This document shows, in pieces, positions 1 through 8,880 of a DNA stretch of 64,000 nt (position 1 is its first letter; each line of letters opens with the position of its first letter). Source of the stretch: Plectosphaerella cucumerina (Eukaryota; Ascomycota; Sordariomycetes; Glomerellales; Plectosphaerellaceae); NCBI GenBank assembly GCA_020746995.1, contig JAGPXD010000004.1, positions 558,001-622,000 of the forward strand, read 5' to 3'. Under the pieces are notes generated by a model. The model ran no database searches. It was not told the origin of the DNA and worked only from the letters and a program-made list of their open reading frames with translations. A program made the position numbers and the translations under genes.

Positions 1-584
1 ACAGCCCGAAGTTTCGCCTTCAGGGAAAACCTCTCCAACATCCCACTGTCATCGCATTAGCTTCAAAGCCTTCATTTAAGATTTGGATCGCGTCCACTTA
101 CATGCTCGACAATACAACCGGCCTCCCACCTGAACCTATCCACAACCTCGCCGACCCCGGTGGCGTTGTAGTTCAGCCACCCCTGGTCTCCCCTGAATGC
201 CGTTCGAAGAACAGTGATGGTGACATTCGGCCAAACGGGTCCGAGGAAATCGAGTGCTGCGTTGGGACCGTCATCGGCGAAGGGGTTGTGGTTCTAGCTC
301 CGTCAGCTGAAGCTTGTGCTGGAAAGACGGGCAATTCTTACGATATACGTCGAAGAGATGTACTCAAACGCGTTGGTCAGGTTCTTGGTTCTCAGGAAGG
401 CGTTGGTGAACTCGTCGAAGCGCTGCTCGGTCTCTCTTTCCGTGGGCGGTGGCGAGATGGGTTGGCATGGAGGCGGTGTTGCGACGCTCTGGCGTGCTTT
501 CAGGACGGGAGTTGGGTTGGCATCGGGAACGACGGCGGCGATGGCTTGCGCCATGAAGAGGAAGATGGGAAGAGTCGAACGCAT
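1..584 (-). CDS. Secreted SnoaL-like protein, partial (runs off the left edge)
   Basis: Three exons can be read on the minus strand: 342-584, 102-293 and 1-45, all joined in phase 0 across two short GT-AG introns. The first 17 or so residues are a hydrophobic signal peptide (MRSTLPIFLFMAQAIAA). The mature part then reads like a SnoaL-like/NTF2-fold protein: a helix with AFEYISSTYI leads across the first intron into NHNPFADDGPNAALDFLGP, then VTITVLRTAFRGDQGW and FRWEAGCIVEHWDVGE. The H-N-P and EHWD positions are typical of SnoaL-like aldol-condensation family proteins (family knowledge). The C-terminus lies outside the window, so length and completeness cannot be judged. A secreted NTF2-fold protein of unknown substrate is the safest description. 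Confidence 0.8.
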
Positions 585-1255
585 GTTGAAGATGTGGGGA
601 TGGAAATGTTGGTGAAGAGATGGTTGAAGATGCAGTGAGCTTGATGCCGAGAGACTCGTACTTTATGTGCTTTCATTCACAGCTACTATGACCAGGTTGC
701 CTCCTTTCCTTGGACTTGGCGCGACTAGACAACATGCGTTGTATTCATCAGCAAGTTTTGGATAAGTTGGAACACAGGCACATCATCACTCTATGCATGA
801 CTCGGTGCCAAGCTTCCGCGCCTCTGAAGATGCGCAAGCTTACATTCGCCATGTCGCGGACAATGCCACATCCCACCTTTGCCCGACTGTTCCCTCGGCA
901 CATAACGGTCGGCAATCGAACCGAGCTAGATGCCGAGATTGACCTGGAAGGCTATCAAGATGGCGATCTGATAGCCCCAGTCGAAGCGCGGACTGGACTG
1001 CCCCAATTTACTCGCTTGGAACCGCACTCAATCCGAAGACAAGATAAACCGGTTCAATTGATGGTTGTCACATGCCTAAAAAGGCCACTGAGCCGACGTT
1101 GCATTCGAGTCGCCGCACTCGCGTCGTGCTGCACCTGCCGCAACGGGAAGTCGGGAGCTCGACGGGAGGAATCTCCATAATGAAACGCAGGTGCTAGATA
1201 GAAGATTGTCGGCCGCTGCAAGCGCGTCCTCAATTTCTCTCTACCTACCTATAGG
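585..1255. other. Intergenic, no supported gene
   Basis: Both neighbouring genes read leftwards, so this is the promoter of the SnoaL-like gene and the 3' flank of the NLR. An open frame at 710-1180 (+) has no recognisable domain and no fungal-style start context. A TAC CTAC CTA run occurs near 1240. Nothing else stands out. Confidence 0.5.
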
Positions 1256-4126
1256 CTATATCAACATTTTCTCACTCGCTGCGTCGCCTACTTCATGCCC
1301 ATCAGCCTCAGCAGGTGGCATGACAAATCTCGTCTCCGGAAACTCAACATCCAACGCCCCCGATATGTCAGCCTGTACATGCAACGCCATCTTATCCCGC
1401 GCCTCCCGAAGCTTCTCAGCAAGCGGGTGCACTGCTCTCAGCGGCCTGACGATGCTAGCGAATCCCTTGAGCGCCTTATCGCAGGTCTTGATGCTCTCTC
1501 TGATCTTTCCCTGCAATTGGTAGCACCGCGCTAGGTCGATGAGCGTTCCCAGTCTGTCGGGGTGGTAGACATCCGGCCGGGGCGCCATGGCCCTCTGCCT
1601 TCTCGAGACCTCGACAAGTATATTCTCGGCCTCGTCGTATCGTGTTTGGCTGATGAGTGTGACGGCTAGAATGTTGCGGCCGAAGAGCGTGGCTATGTGC
1701 TTCGTCCCGAACATGGCCTCTGCGACAGGGAGGGCTCCCTGAATCAGCTTCTCACCATCTTCTGGCTGGCGGAGCGCGCAGTTTGCTATGGCCATGTTGA
1801 CCATTGCCAGCAGAGTAAATGGCTTATCTTTGCCAAGCTTCAGCCTTCGTTTCTCCAGGACGTCGCTCAACAGTTCTGTTGCCTTGGCATGGTCGTGGCC
1901 CATAAGAAGCTTGACTCGGCCTAGGTTCTCCTTCGCTTCCAGAGTTCGTGGGTGGTCGTGACCGTGGATCTTTTGCATCCCTTTCATTGCTGTCTCGTGG
2001 AGCTCGTGGGCCTCGTCAAAGTCCTCGCTGCTGTAGAACTTGGTCACCGTCCGGCCCAGCTGGTCCATAGCGAAAAGTGTGTCCTGATGCTCCGGCCCCA
2101 GGCGCCCCCGCAGCTTCTTCTCCGCTTCCCTCTGCAGCTCCAGTGCATCCGAGTACCGGCCTTGTTGCCAGAGTGTATGGCCAAGCTTGCTCATAACCCT
2201 TGCCGTGTCCGGGTGGTCTCGACCAAAATGACTTTCGCACAAAGCAAGCACGTCCTTCTGCAGCTCGAAAGCATCTTCAGGCCTGCTCATGTGCCAATAA
2301 ATGTCCGACAAGACGAGAGTGACACTTCTCGTCTTGCTGTGAAAAGGGCCCAGCAGCCGAGAAAGGGTTTGCCAGACCACCAAAAGTAGGGCTTCAGCCT
2401 TGGCAAACCGTCCGGCTTTGGCGGAGATGAGACTGAACTTGCCAGACATGCGCAACTGGTCTTCGTAGACGCTCGGCCCAGGAAACAGACTTCGGAACCA
2501 CCTGTGCATCCGCAGCTTGTCCATGTCCTGGGTGATTGCCTTGCGACGAGTCTGAACATGTTCCACATGAGGCAAGAGCCTCAGATGGTACATCTCATCT
2601 TCCGTCTTGAGACCCAGGGGAGGTAGCAAGATGGACGCGGAGAGGACCATGCTCGCTGTGTCGGCCCATAGACACTGCTCTCTCAGTCCCGTCTGAGGCC
2701 GCTTGCTGGCCCACCTGTGAACTATCGTATGCATGTTGTAGCTGTCGTTGTTCTCATTGTAGTCGATCAAAGAGCGCTGTGAAAGTTCCTTGAGAGCGTA
2801 TCGGAGCCTGAGCCTGGCGGTCTCGACATTTTTGGGGTTTCCTCCGGTACGCATGAACTCTGGGAGCGCAGCAGGTCCCCGATTCCTGAATAGAGCGATG
2901 AGTATGTTCTTCTGCCGTGTTGAAAGCCATTCCATCCATGTCGTGGCTTGGCCTTTGGCTTCCGCGTCGGCCTGTTGCCTCTCTTTTTCGGCCTGCTCGA
3001 CTTCCAATGGCGAGTTGACAATGGCCCGTTCCAATAGCTCTCGCGGGATATGTTCTCGGTGCAGGTAGGCAAAAACCTTGAGGAGCTGGATCGCATCCCG
3101 AATCGACTCGGAGTCCTTCTTTTCCGTTTCGACGTAGAGCATCTCCGATGTGGCAATGGCGCAGACCTCGTGCTCTTTCTTCTGATCGTTCCGAGGATTT
3201 CGCTGGATCATCTTCCAGCACATGTCGTAGAAGTCCTGAAAGTCCAGCAGGGTGCAAAGTCTATTCCGTATAGCCGCTCCTGCTTGGATGATTGCTAAGG
3301 ATAGAAACCCTAGTGACTCGGTGATGACGCGAGCAATTTTCCGGTCCGAAGTCCTAGGCGATGGCTTCATGGAAGCGCGGAGGAGCAGGCTCGACGCTTC
3401 ATCAGGGGAAAGACCCTGGACGCCAAAGTCGTAGTGAGAAGGTTCGATGTTTCCGTATCTGGCGAAGCCTGGGACCCGTGTCGTGATGAGGATGTGGCCC
3501 CGGTTCCCCTTGGGGAAGTACTTCTCGAGTTCGATCTCCGCATCGTCGGCATTGTCGATGATGAGAAGCCATCTTTGTTCGATTGTCGACAGCCAATGCA
3601 TTGCTGCACTTGCGGAGGCGCCCGTGGCCACGTTCTTCTCCAAGCCAGCATGTCGCCCTAGCTTGCTCATTCCTTGCTCAAGGTCGGTTTCCGAACTGCC
3701 GTCAATGTAGAAGACTCCCCAGAACCTGCGTCGCCGGAGGCATGCATTAGTCAAGGTACTCTTCACATTCCGCCAGATGAGGAGCCAAATCACATATCTG
3801 CTGCGGTTCTCCTCTGCAAACTTGCAGCAGAACTGCGTCTTGCCTGAGCCTCCCATACCCCGGACGACGAACCGCCTTTGAAACTGCCGATGTGATGGCT
3901 CAGGAGGCTGAATAAATTGGTCACGCAGCTCAGATAGCAGCGCTTCCCTCCCACCGTAGTAGCTGCTGACAGCTTGAGGTGTGTGGAAGAACTTGGTCGT
4001 CGACTCGGAGCTGATGACCTTGGAAGCCAAACTGATCGAGCTCTGCAGATTCTGGAGCGCACTCAAGGCACTTGTGCCGTATCCATAGTCCGTTGCAGCT
4101 GTTCTGTTCTCCTCCAGATCCCGCAT
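1256..4126 (-). CDS. NB-ARC/TPR NLR-like protein, 5' end damaged
   Basis: The 956-residue open frame encodes a fungal NOD-like receptor core. A YYGGRE lead-in comes before a P-loop (RGMGGSGKTQ), Walker B (WLLIIDNADD) and an ITTR motif. An arginine/leucine-rich linker and about eight kinesin-light-chain-like TPRs follow, with repeated LGxxHPDT-type phrases such as LGPEHQDTL and HDHPRTLEAKENLG. Fungal NLRs of this type act in non-self recognition (family knowledge). The upstream helical N-terminal domain is still visible in the same frame but is cut off by TGA at 4148-4150. Between NRSR and FWGVFYID there is a 72-nt stretch (3726-3797) with all the marks of an intron except its first base, which reads AT instead of GT. 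The start at 4126 is only the first Met after the TGA. It may be a decaying allele or a shortened protein starting at 4126. Confidence 0.75.
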   Translation of the reverse strand: MRDLEENRTAATDYGYGTSALSALQNLQSSISLASKVISSESTTKFFHTPQAVSSYYGGREALLSELRDQFIQPPEPSHRQFQRRFVVRGMGGSGKTQFCCKFAEENRSRYVIWLLIWRNVKSTLTNACLRRRRFWGVFYIDGSSETDLEQGMSKLGRHAGLEKNVATGASASAAMHWLSTIEQRWLLIIDNADDAEIELEKYFPKGNRGHILITTRVPGFARYGNIEPSHYDFGVQGLSPDEASSLLLRASMKPSPRTSDRKIARVITESLGFLSLAIIQAGAAIRNRLCTLLDFQDFYDMCWKMIQRNPRNDQKKEHEVCAIATSEMLYVETEKKDSESIRDAIQLLKVFAYLHREHIPRELLERAIVNSPLEVEQAEKERQQADAEAKGQATTWMEWLSTRQKNILIALFRNRGPAALPEFMRTGGNPKNVETARLRLRYALKELSQRSLIDYNENNDSYNMHTIVHRWASKRPQTGLREQCLWADTASMVLSASILLPPLGLKTEDEMYHLRLLPHVEHVQTRRKAITQDMDKLRMHRWFRSLFPGPSVYEDQLRMSGKFSLISAKAGRFAKAEALLLVVWQTLSRLLGPFHSKTRSVTLVLSDIYWHMSRPEDAFELQKDVLALCESHFGRDHPDTARVMSKLGHTLWQQGRYSDALELQREAEKKLRGRLGPEHQDTLFAMDQLGRTVTKFYSSEDFDEAHELHETAMKGMQKIHGHDHPRTLEAKENLGRVKLLMGHDHAKATELLSDVLEKRRLKLGKDKPFTLLAMVNMAIANCALRQPEDGEKLIQGALPVAEAMFGTKHIATLFGRNILAVTLISQTRYDEAENILVEVSRRQRAMAPRPDVYHPDRLGTLIDLARCYQLQGKIRESIKTCDKALKGFASIVRPLRAVHPLAEKLREARDKMALHVQADISGALDVEFPETRFVMPPAEADGHEVGDAASEKMLI

Positions 4127-4534
4127 CTGGGAACTGAGCCGCGAGGATCATTCCTCGAAGTTGCCAGACAGATCCTTCATGGCCTTTGAATTGATGGTTT
4201 GCGAACTTCTTGAATAACGCCTGCAAGTCAGGGAAAAGGGGTTGTGTCAGCCAAGCAGTGAACGGGAATTGATCGCCTGAGGGGCAACTTGCATGGAAAT
4301 AGCGGTAAGCAGGAGGTTGAGGGCGGACTGATGGGCGACCAACTGGCCACGAGGTGTCTTGAGGTCTGGCTCGTGGGACTTTTTCCGATCAACCTTCTTC
4401 AGCACTTGGAAGCCTCGAATGATCGCCGTAGAGGGTTTTTCGCGGGGTTTGCCGCATTTTTGCTCCAGCAGAGTCCCCAGCTCCTCCATCACCTTCTCGC
4501 AATCAATTATGTTGGATTCGACATGTTTCCACAA
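4127..4534 (-). pseudogene. Broken N-terminal domain exons of the NLR
   Basis: Minus-strand exon sequence at 4247-4534 (MWKHVESNIIDCEKVMEELG ... LVAHQSALNLLLTAI) resembles the middle of the helical Fungal_N/PigL-type N-terminal domain of STAND proteins. It is followed by an intron ending at TTGCAG (4221-4226) and an exon starting at 4220. That exon reads NSKAMKDLSGNFEE, then TGA at 4148-4150, then SSRLSSQ and straight into the NLR start at 4126 without a frame change. The first part of the domain is missing, because a P450 fragment on the other strand begins at about 4536. The donor of the first intron could not be fixed in phase. The stop and the truncation are seen in the sequence; the domain name is a recognition by pattern. 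Confidence 0.6.
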
Positions 4535-4535
4535 G

Positions 4536-4993
4536 ATGACGACCCTTCCAACTGGTGGCGGTCCGGACGGTAAAGCCCCTGTTTTGGTGCGACCCGGTGC
4601 GCCGGTTGGGTATTGTGTCTACGTGATGCACCGTCGAAAGGACCTCTACGGCGAAGACGCAGGCGAGTTTCGCCCCGAGCGGTGGGAGGGTGATGCTCTG
4701 AAGAATATCGGATGGGGCTACCTGCCCTTCAACAACGGACCTAGGGTCTGTCTCGGGCGTACGTTTTCACTAAGGACCATACATCGATGCTTTTACTGAC
4801 CTTCACGATATTTGCAGAGGAGTTTGCGCTGCTCCTGGTGTCATACACTCTGGCCCGGTTCATACAACTGTTCCCAGTGATCCAAGTCGCGGATGGGGAC
4901 TCCGGCAGCAAGATCGGAGAGGAGAGGCAGGCCCTGACGCTAGTTGTCTCGTGTGCAGAAGGGTGCAAGGTGTCGTTGAAAACGGGGGAATAG
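4536..4993 (+). pseudogene. 3' fragment of a cytochrome P450 (CYP52-like alkane hydroxylase)
   Basis: Two exons, 4536-4758 and 4818-4993, encode only the C-terminal quarter of a P450. The sequence runs TTLPTGGGPDGKAPVLVRPG, then the K/ERR-downstream segment FRPERWEG, then the haem-binding loop GWGYLPFNNGPRVCLG with its Cys. The intron splits the codon of LGQEFALL. The second exon reads on intact to ILQLFPVIQ-like text and a stop. The I-helix, ExxR and membrane anchor are absent, so the fragment cannot make an enzyme. In the haem loop, NNGPRVCLG replaces the usual N/GGGPR by one residue. The fragment starts just where the opposite-strand NLR domain stops, which points to a rearrangement breakpoint. 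Confidence 0.8.
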
Positions 4994-5304
4994 AGCATCG
5001 AGAAATACATTAATCGTAGCAACAGCCGACCTGGAAGAAGGCTCAAGGGATTGGGATGAAGCAAAACCATCCGTTAGCAACATGGAAGTTTCTTTGAATC
5101 ACACTTGGTCGAATTATCAAGTCTTCGCCAGCTATCTATCTTCGCACAGTATCCAGTCCCCATTCATCGGTTCCCATCCGCGGGATAGCGCGACTGCTCC
5201 TATTCCATCCGTCTCCACCAACGCCCTTTATAACTTGGATGTTCCCCATCCCATCGTTTGCAAATCCTCATCCTCGAAACCCAAACCTCCGTTGCGCCCA
5301 AGCC
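4994..5304. other. Intergenic, nothing found
   Basis: Short spacer between the P450 relic and a hypothetical minus-strand gene. No domain or RNA signal is visible. Confidence 0.4.
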
Positions 5305-5799
5305 CTATGGCTTCCTAAGCCAAACCATCAGGTCGTCCTGTCCTCCTCCGAGCTTGTCTCCATGGTCAGGCACATCCACGGGAAAGGGCAATTGGCGCGA
5401 TGGCTGCCGTTGATAGCGCCCTCCCCGTCCGTCTTTCTTTGGCACTAGGGGGGTGCCAAATTCCATGGCAAACATGTCCTTGACGTCCAGAACCCAGGTT
5501 CCGCGCCAATTTTCCTCTCCGTCAACCACTTGCTCGAGTCTCCAAGGGAATTCAGCGTTCGGGTTGTACTGCCATCCCTGTTTGCGAGGTGTTTGAGCAT
5601 CGTTGCTATGGGGGCAGCGGCAGGAGCAGGTCTTGGTTTCGCCGGCATTGATTTCGTCGGTCTTGGTGTCTTCGACCTCGGTGGTTTCGACCTCGGTGTC
5701 TTCCTTGGTGTCTTGTATGTGGTTTTTGTTTCGAGTACCCGCGTAGAGGACAAACTTGGCAAGGCACTTGAATGCAAAAGTTCCCAGTCGTTCGATCAT
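5305..5799 (-). CDS. Hypothetical 164-residue protein
   Basis: Single open frame starting MIERLGTFAFKCLAKFVLYA, a short amphipathic or hydrophobic N-terminus. Then comes an acidic Thr/Glu/Asp/Lys-rich stretch built on short repeats (TEVETTEVEDTKTDE), a CSCRC motif, and a segment with several tryptophans (PWRLEQVVDGEENWRGTWVLDV). The repeat is also visible in the DNA as alternating CTTGGTGTCTT and CGACCTCGGTG units around 5645-5710. No family is recognised. Codon use is gene-like but an intron-containing model cannot be excluded. Confidence 0.45.
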   Translation of the reverse strand: MIERLGTFAFKCLAKFVLYAGTRNKNHIQDTKEDTEVETTEVEDTKTDEINAGETKTCSCRCPHSNDAQTPRKQGWQYNPNAEFPWRLEQVVDGEENWRGTWVLDVKDMFAMEFGTPLVPKKDGRGGRYQRQPSRQLPFPVDVPDHGDKLGGGQDDLMVWLRKP

Positions 5800-6645
5800 G
5801 GTTGCCGGGGGTGTCTTGGCCGATGAGATTTCGAAGTTTCAAAGAGAAGAAGGTGATAGAGTGGTGGCTTCTCTGTTATCCGGCTTGACTTGGCTGGCGT
5901 GAGAATGAGGGCGAGATGTGCTGATGCTCGGATGCGTGTTGCTTACCGGCCGGAGTGACAGGAGGCAGCTGTTCGAAGAATTTATGATTGAGGGAGAATT
6001 TGAGCAGGAAAAGTATAGACGGGGAAGATTTAGGCGCAAACTTTGCTTTTGTATTTCCCCTCAAAAGCCTTTTTCGAGGCTTGGGTGATGGGATTTCTGC
6101 CTGGATGCTGGCGTCTCCGCCACCTGACACAACCCCAACGAACCTTTGCACACAAGCTGTGGCTCAAGGCTCTGCAATTCTAGCTTAGAGTTGGCTGTCA
6201 AAACCGACCTCGAATTTATCAGCGAAGCTGCCCGGCCAATTACGACATTGTTGCAGATGCCAGGGGCACCTCAGCCACTGCTGACGGCGGACCCCTGGAT
6301 GACTCGAGTCCGAGGTCACCTATGATTTCAAGCCACTGAGTCCGAGGTCGTCTCCCTTCAGCCGACTGTCTACATGGCAGTCGATTTAGCCATCATTAAC
6401 CAATCGGATGGCGCAGGCAAGGCGCCAAAAGCCAGGCCAGAGGCCAGGCCCAGAGCGATCGCTTGACGCCTCGTGACACTTTCCGAGACAAAAGGGCTCT
6501 CATCCTGAGCGTTGTTGTACCTGGATGTCTCCATCCATCTCCTGCTCTCGAACCGGCACTTATCAGTTCGCAGAAAAAACCCGAGCACCCAACATTTGCT
6601 AGTCGCCCCAGGAATGCTATCAGCTACAACGGTCGCGTCTCCGAT
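5800..6645. other. Intergenic, one unassigned small frame
   Basis: This lies between the hypothetical gene and the 3' end of the carboxylesterase. A 72-codon minus-strand frame at 6370-6588 (with RRQAIALGLASGLAFGALP) has a hydrophobic segment but no recognisable family, and it may be chance. Confidence 0.35.
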
Positions 6646-8388
6646 CTACCGGTCAAAAACAGCAATGTCGACACTGTTGATGAGATCGATCCCATCCTTC
6701 CGGTACGTGTCCGCCTCAACTCGACTAGTGACGTCCCCTTCGAACAAAAAGACTTCCGGGACCCTCCCACATTTCTCGCCAGATACCCGATATCTAGGCC
6801 AAGAGGGTACCGCCATGCCGAGAGTAACAGCGGCAGCCTGCCGGCCAGCCCACCTGTTCGGATCGCCGTGATTCGTAAACGCAATCCAGTCGCTGGAGAT
6901 GAGCCGCGCGAGGTCTTTGTAAGACTCGCTGAGTCCGTCGAAAACACCCTGCGGCGGGTCAAAGTCGACGTAGCCGCGGCCCTCGAGGTTGAGGAAGACA
7001 AAAGCCACCTCGACAAAGTGCGTAGAGCCCATCCACGACCTCTGTGTCCCGTGGTTCATCGGGATCGCATTGAAGCGGTAGCAGAAGGCCGGCGTGCCAC
7101 TCGTGGCCCAGGCCTCGCAGCTCGCGCGACGGTGAGCGATGAACATTTGGTCTCCCGCGTAGGTGGCGACCCTGCGGAAATCGTGGCCGTAGGCGTCCGG
7201 GAAGGGGGTGCCGGGGGGAATGTTTGAGAGGACCTGGTCCGGCGAGTCGTTTGAGTAGATTTCGACGAGCTCTGCTGCCACCCCAGGAGGCACCTTGTTC
7301 TGGACGAGGTTGGCGAGGAAGTCTTCCGAACTGTCGATGCCCCGTGCCCCAAAAGCGGTGCCTTCCTCGGAGTTTGCGCCGATGATGACAGGGACCTTTA
7401 CAAAATCGCCCGCGGCAACTTTCTGAGATGTGTGGCGGGCGATCAAGTCCCCGTCCATCTGGGGCACCCAGTTTCCAACAAGGTCGGGGCGTTTGAGCAG
7501 GAGAGCGTCGAGGGACTCATATGGAATGCCGCGCAGACACTCGAGGGTTGACATCGCGGCGTTGCCGCAGTCTGTTGCTGCCACTAACGCATCGTACCTC
7601 CGCTGATGCAAAGCAGTATCGTTGATAGCTCGGTAGAAGATAGGGTTACCGCTCTGCATGATGGCATGTCTGAAGAGCCCGTCGTCGCGCCCATTGTATG
7701 CCGTGAGATGCAGCCCGACAGAAGCGGCACCTGCGCTCTCGCCAAAGATGGTCACCTTTGTCGGGTCGCCTCCAAAGGCGTCAATATTCTCCTGGATCCA
7801 GTGCAACGCGAGGCGCTGATCGCGGATGCCGAAGTTTGAGTGGCTCGAGGCCCTGACCTCGTCGGAAGAAAGAAACCCGAAGGCGTTGAGGCGGTAGTTG
7901 ATGCTGACGCCGATGATCGGCTGGCCCATCTTGACGGATCTCTCCACCATCCACGACATGTCGAACCGCGGGTTGCTCGTGGAGCCCATATTGAAACCCC
8001 CGCCGTGGACCCAGACGAGAACCGGGAGAGACGTCTCGCGAGGCTCATTCGCGGGGCGCCACACGTTGAGATAGAGGCAATCTTCGGTGTAGTTGGCCTT
8101 GAAGGACTGGGGGTACGCCGTACACTCGCCTGCAAACTCTTCGGCAGAGCGAATGCCGTCCCACGTGCTGTTCAGGGGCTGAGGGTTCCGGAATCGAAGG
8201 TCGCCCAGCGGCGGTTGTGCAAAGGCGATGCCAAGAAAGATGTCCTGGTCGTACTGATCAACATAGCGGCCTTGGTATGTGCCGTTCTTGACTTGCACCG
8301 ATGGAGGAATATGTTGAGGTGCGGCGAAGGTGGCGCCTATGGAGAGGACGGCCATGGCCGGCATCCACAGGTTCCTGGTGACGAGCAT
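6646..8388 (-). CDS. Secreted type-B carboxylesterase/lipase
   Basis: Intronless, about 580 residues from the chosen Met at 8388. That start places a clean signal peptide (MLVTRNLWMPAMAVLSIGAT...A) at the N-terminus; the frame is open to a Met at 8430 that would add 14 unhelpful residues. Type-B esterase hallmarks appear in order: FLGIAFAQPPLGDLRF, EDCLYLNVWRP, the oxyanion HGGGF, and the nucleophile elbow TIFGESAGAAS. The acid residue lies in NSEEGTAFG and the probable catalytic His in GSTHFVEVAF. The protein would hydrolyse ester bonds outside the cell; the substrate cannot be told. It sits next to, and on the same strand as, a drug-type MFS exporter. Confidence 0.9.
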   Translation of the reverse strand: MLVTRNLWMPAMAVLSIGATFAAPQHIPPSVQVKNGTYQGRYVDQYDQDIFLGIAFAQPPLGDLRFRNPQPLNSTWDGIRSAEEFAGECTAYPQSFKANYTEDCLYLNVWRPANEPRETSLPVLVWVHGGGFNMGSTSNPRFDMSWMVERSVKMGQPIIGVSINYRLNAFGFLSSDEVRASSHSNFGIRDQRLALHWIQENIDAFGGDPTKVTIFGESAGAASVGLHLTAYNGRDDGLFRHAIMQSGNPIFYRAINDTALHQRRYDALVAATDCGNAAMSTLECLRGIPYESLDALLLKRPDLVGNWVPQMDGDLIARHTSQKVAAGDFVKVPVIIGANSEEGTAFGARGIDSSEDFLANLVQNKVPPGVAAELVEIYSNDSPDQVLSNIPPGTPFPDAYGHDFRRVATYAGDQMFIAHRRASCEAWATSGTPAFCYRFNAIPMNHGTQRSWMGSTHFVEVAFVFLNLEGRGYVDFDPPQGVFDGLSESYKDLARLISSDWIAFTNHGDPNRWAGRQAAAVTLGMAVPSWPRYRVSGEKCGRVPEVFLFEGDVTSRVEADTYRKDGIDLINSVDIAVFDR

Positions 8389-8880
8389 CGTGTTGTCTGG
8401 CCCAGGCGAAGGATGGAAATGGACAAGCACGGAGTTCGAGAAACTTTCACCAGGGCAAGATGATTATTTATGCGTGTAAGATAGCCAACTTTCATCACTT
8501 CGTTCCTGCGGCATCGGAAACCGTGGTCAAGTTCGCTGATGTTCAGGGGCTCGACGGAGTAGACGGGGAAAGACGGAGAAGTGTAATTCTTGGCGGACAC
8601 CTGCTACTGAAGGGGCCACTTGGGTGAGCTCGTGCTCCTAGCGTAGATGATGACAGGTTCTCAAGCACGCCATGGCGATGCCCCTTATCTCCGTGCTTCC
8701 CCGGACAGTCTGGATTCCTCAGATTCCTCTCACTGACTGAACGTACCTGTCCACGTGAGAAGGTACGACATCGACTTTCCCATGATTATGGCTGTATGTC
8801 CTCGGAGAGAATGAGATGAGTCGAGCCTACCAGCTAAAGCAACAGCCAAACTCGCCTCCTTTGAACCTAGGTATCATCAA
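8389..8880. other. Promoter region of the carboxylesterase
   Basis: Upstream of the esterase start and downstream of the MFS stop. A CCTAGGTA motif lies near 8868. No gene is seen. Confidence 0.4.
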
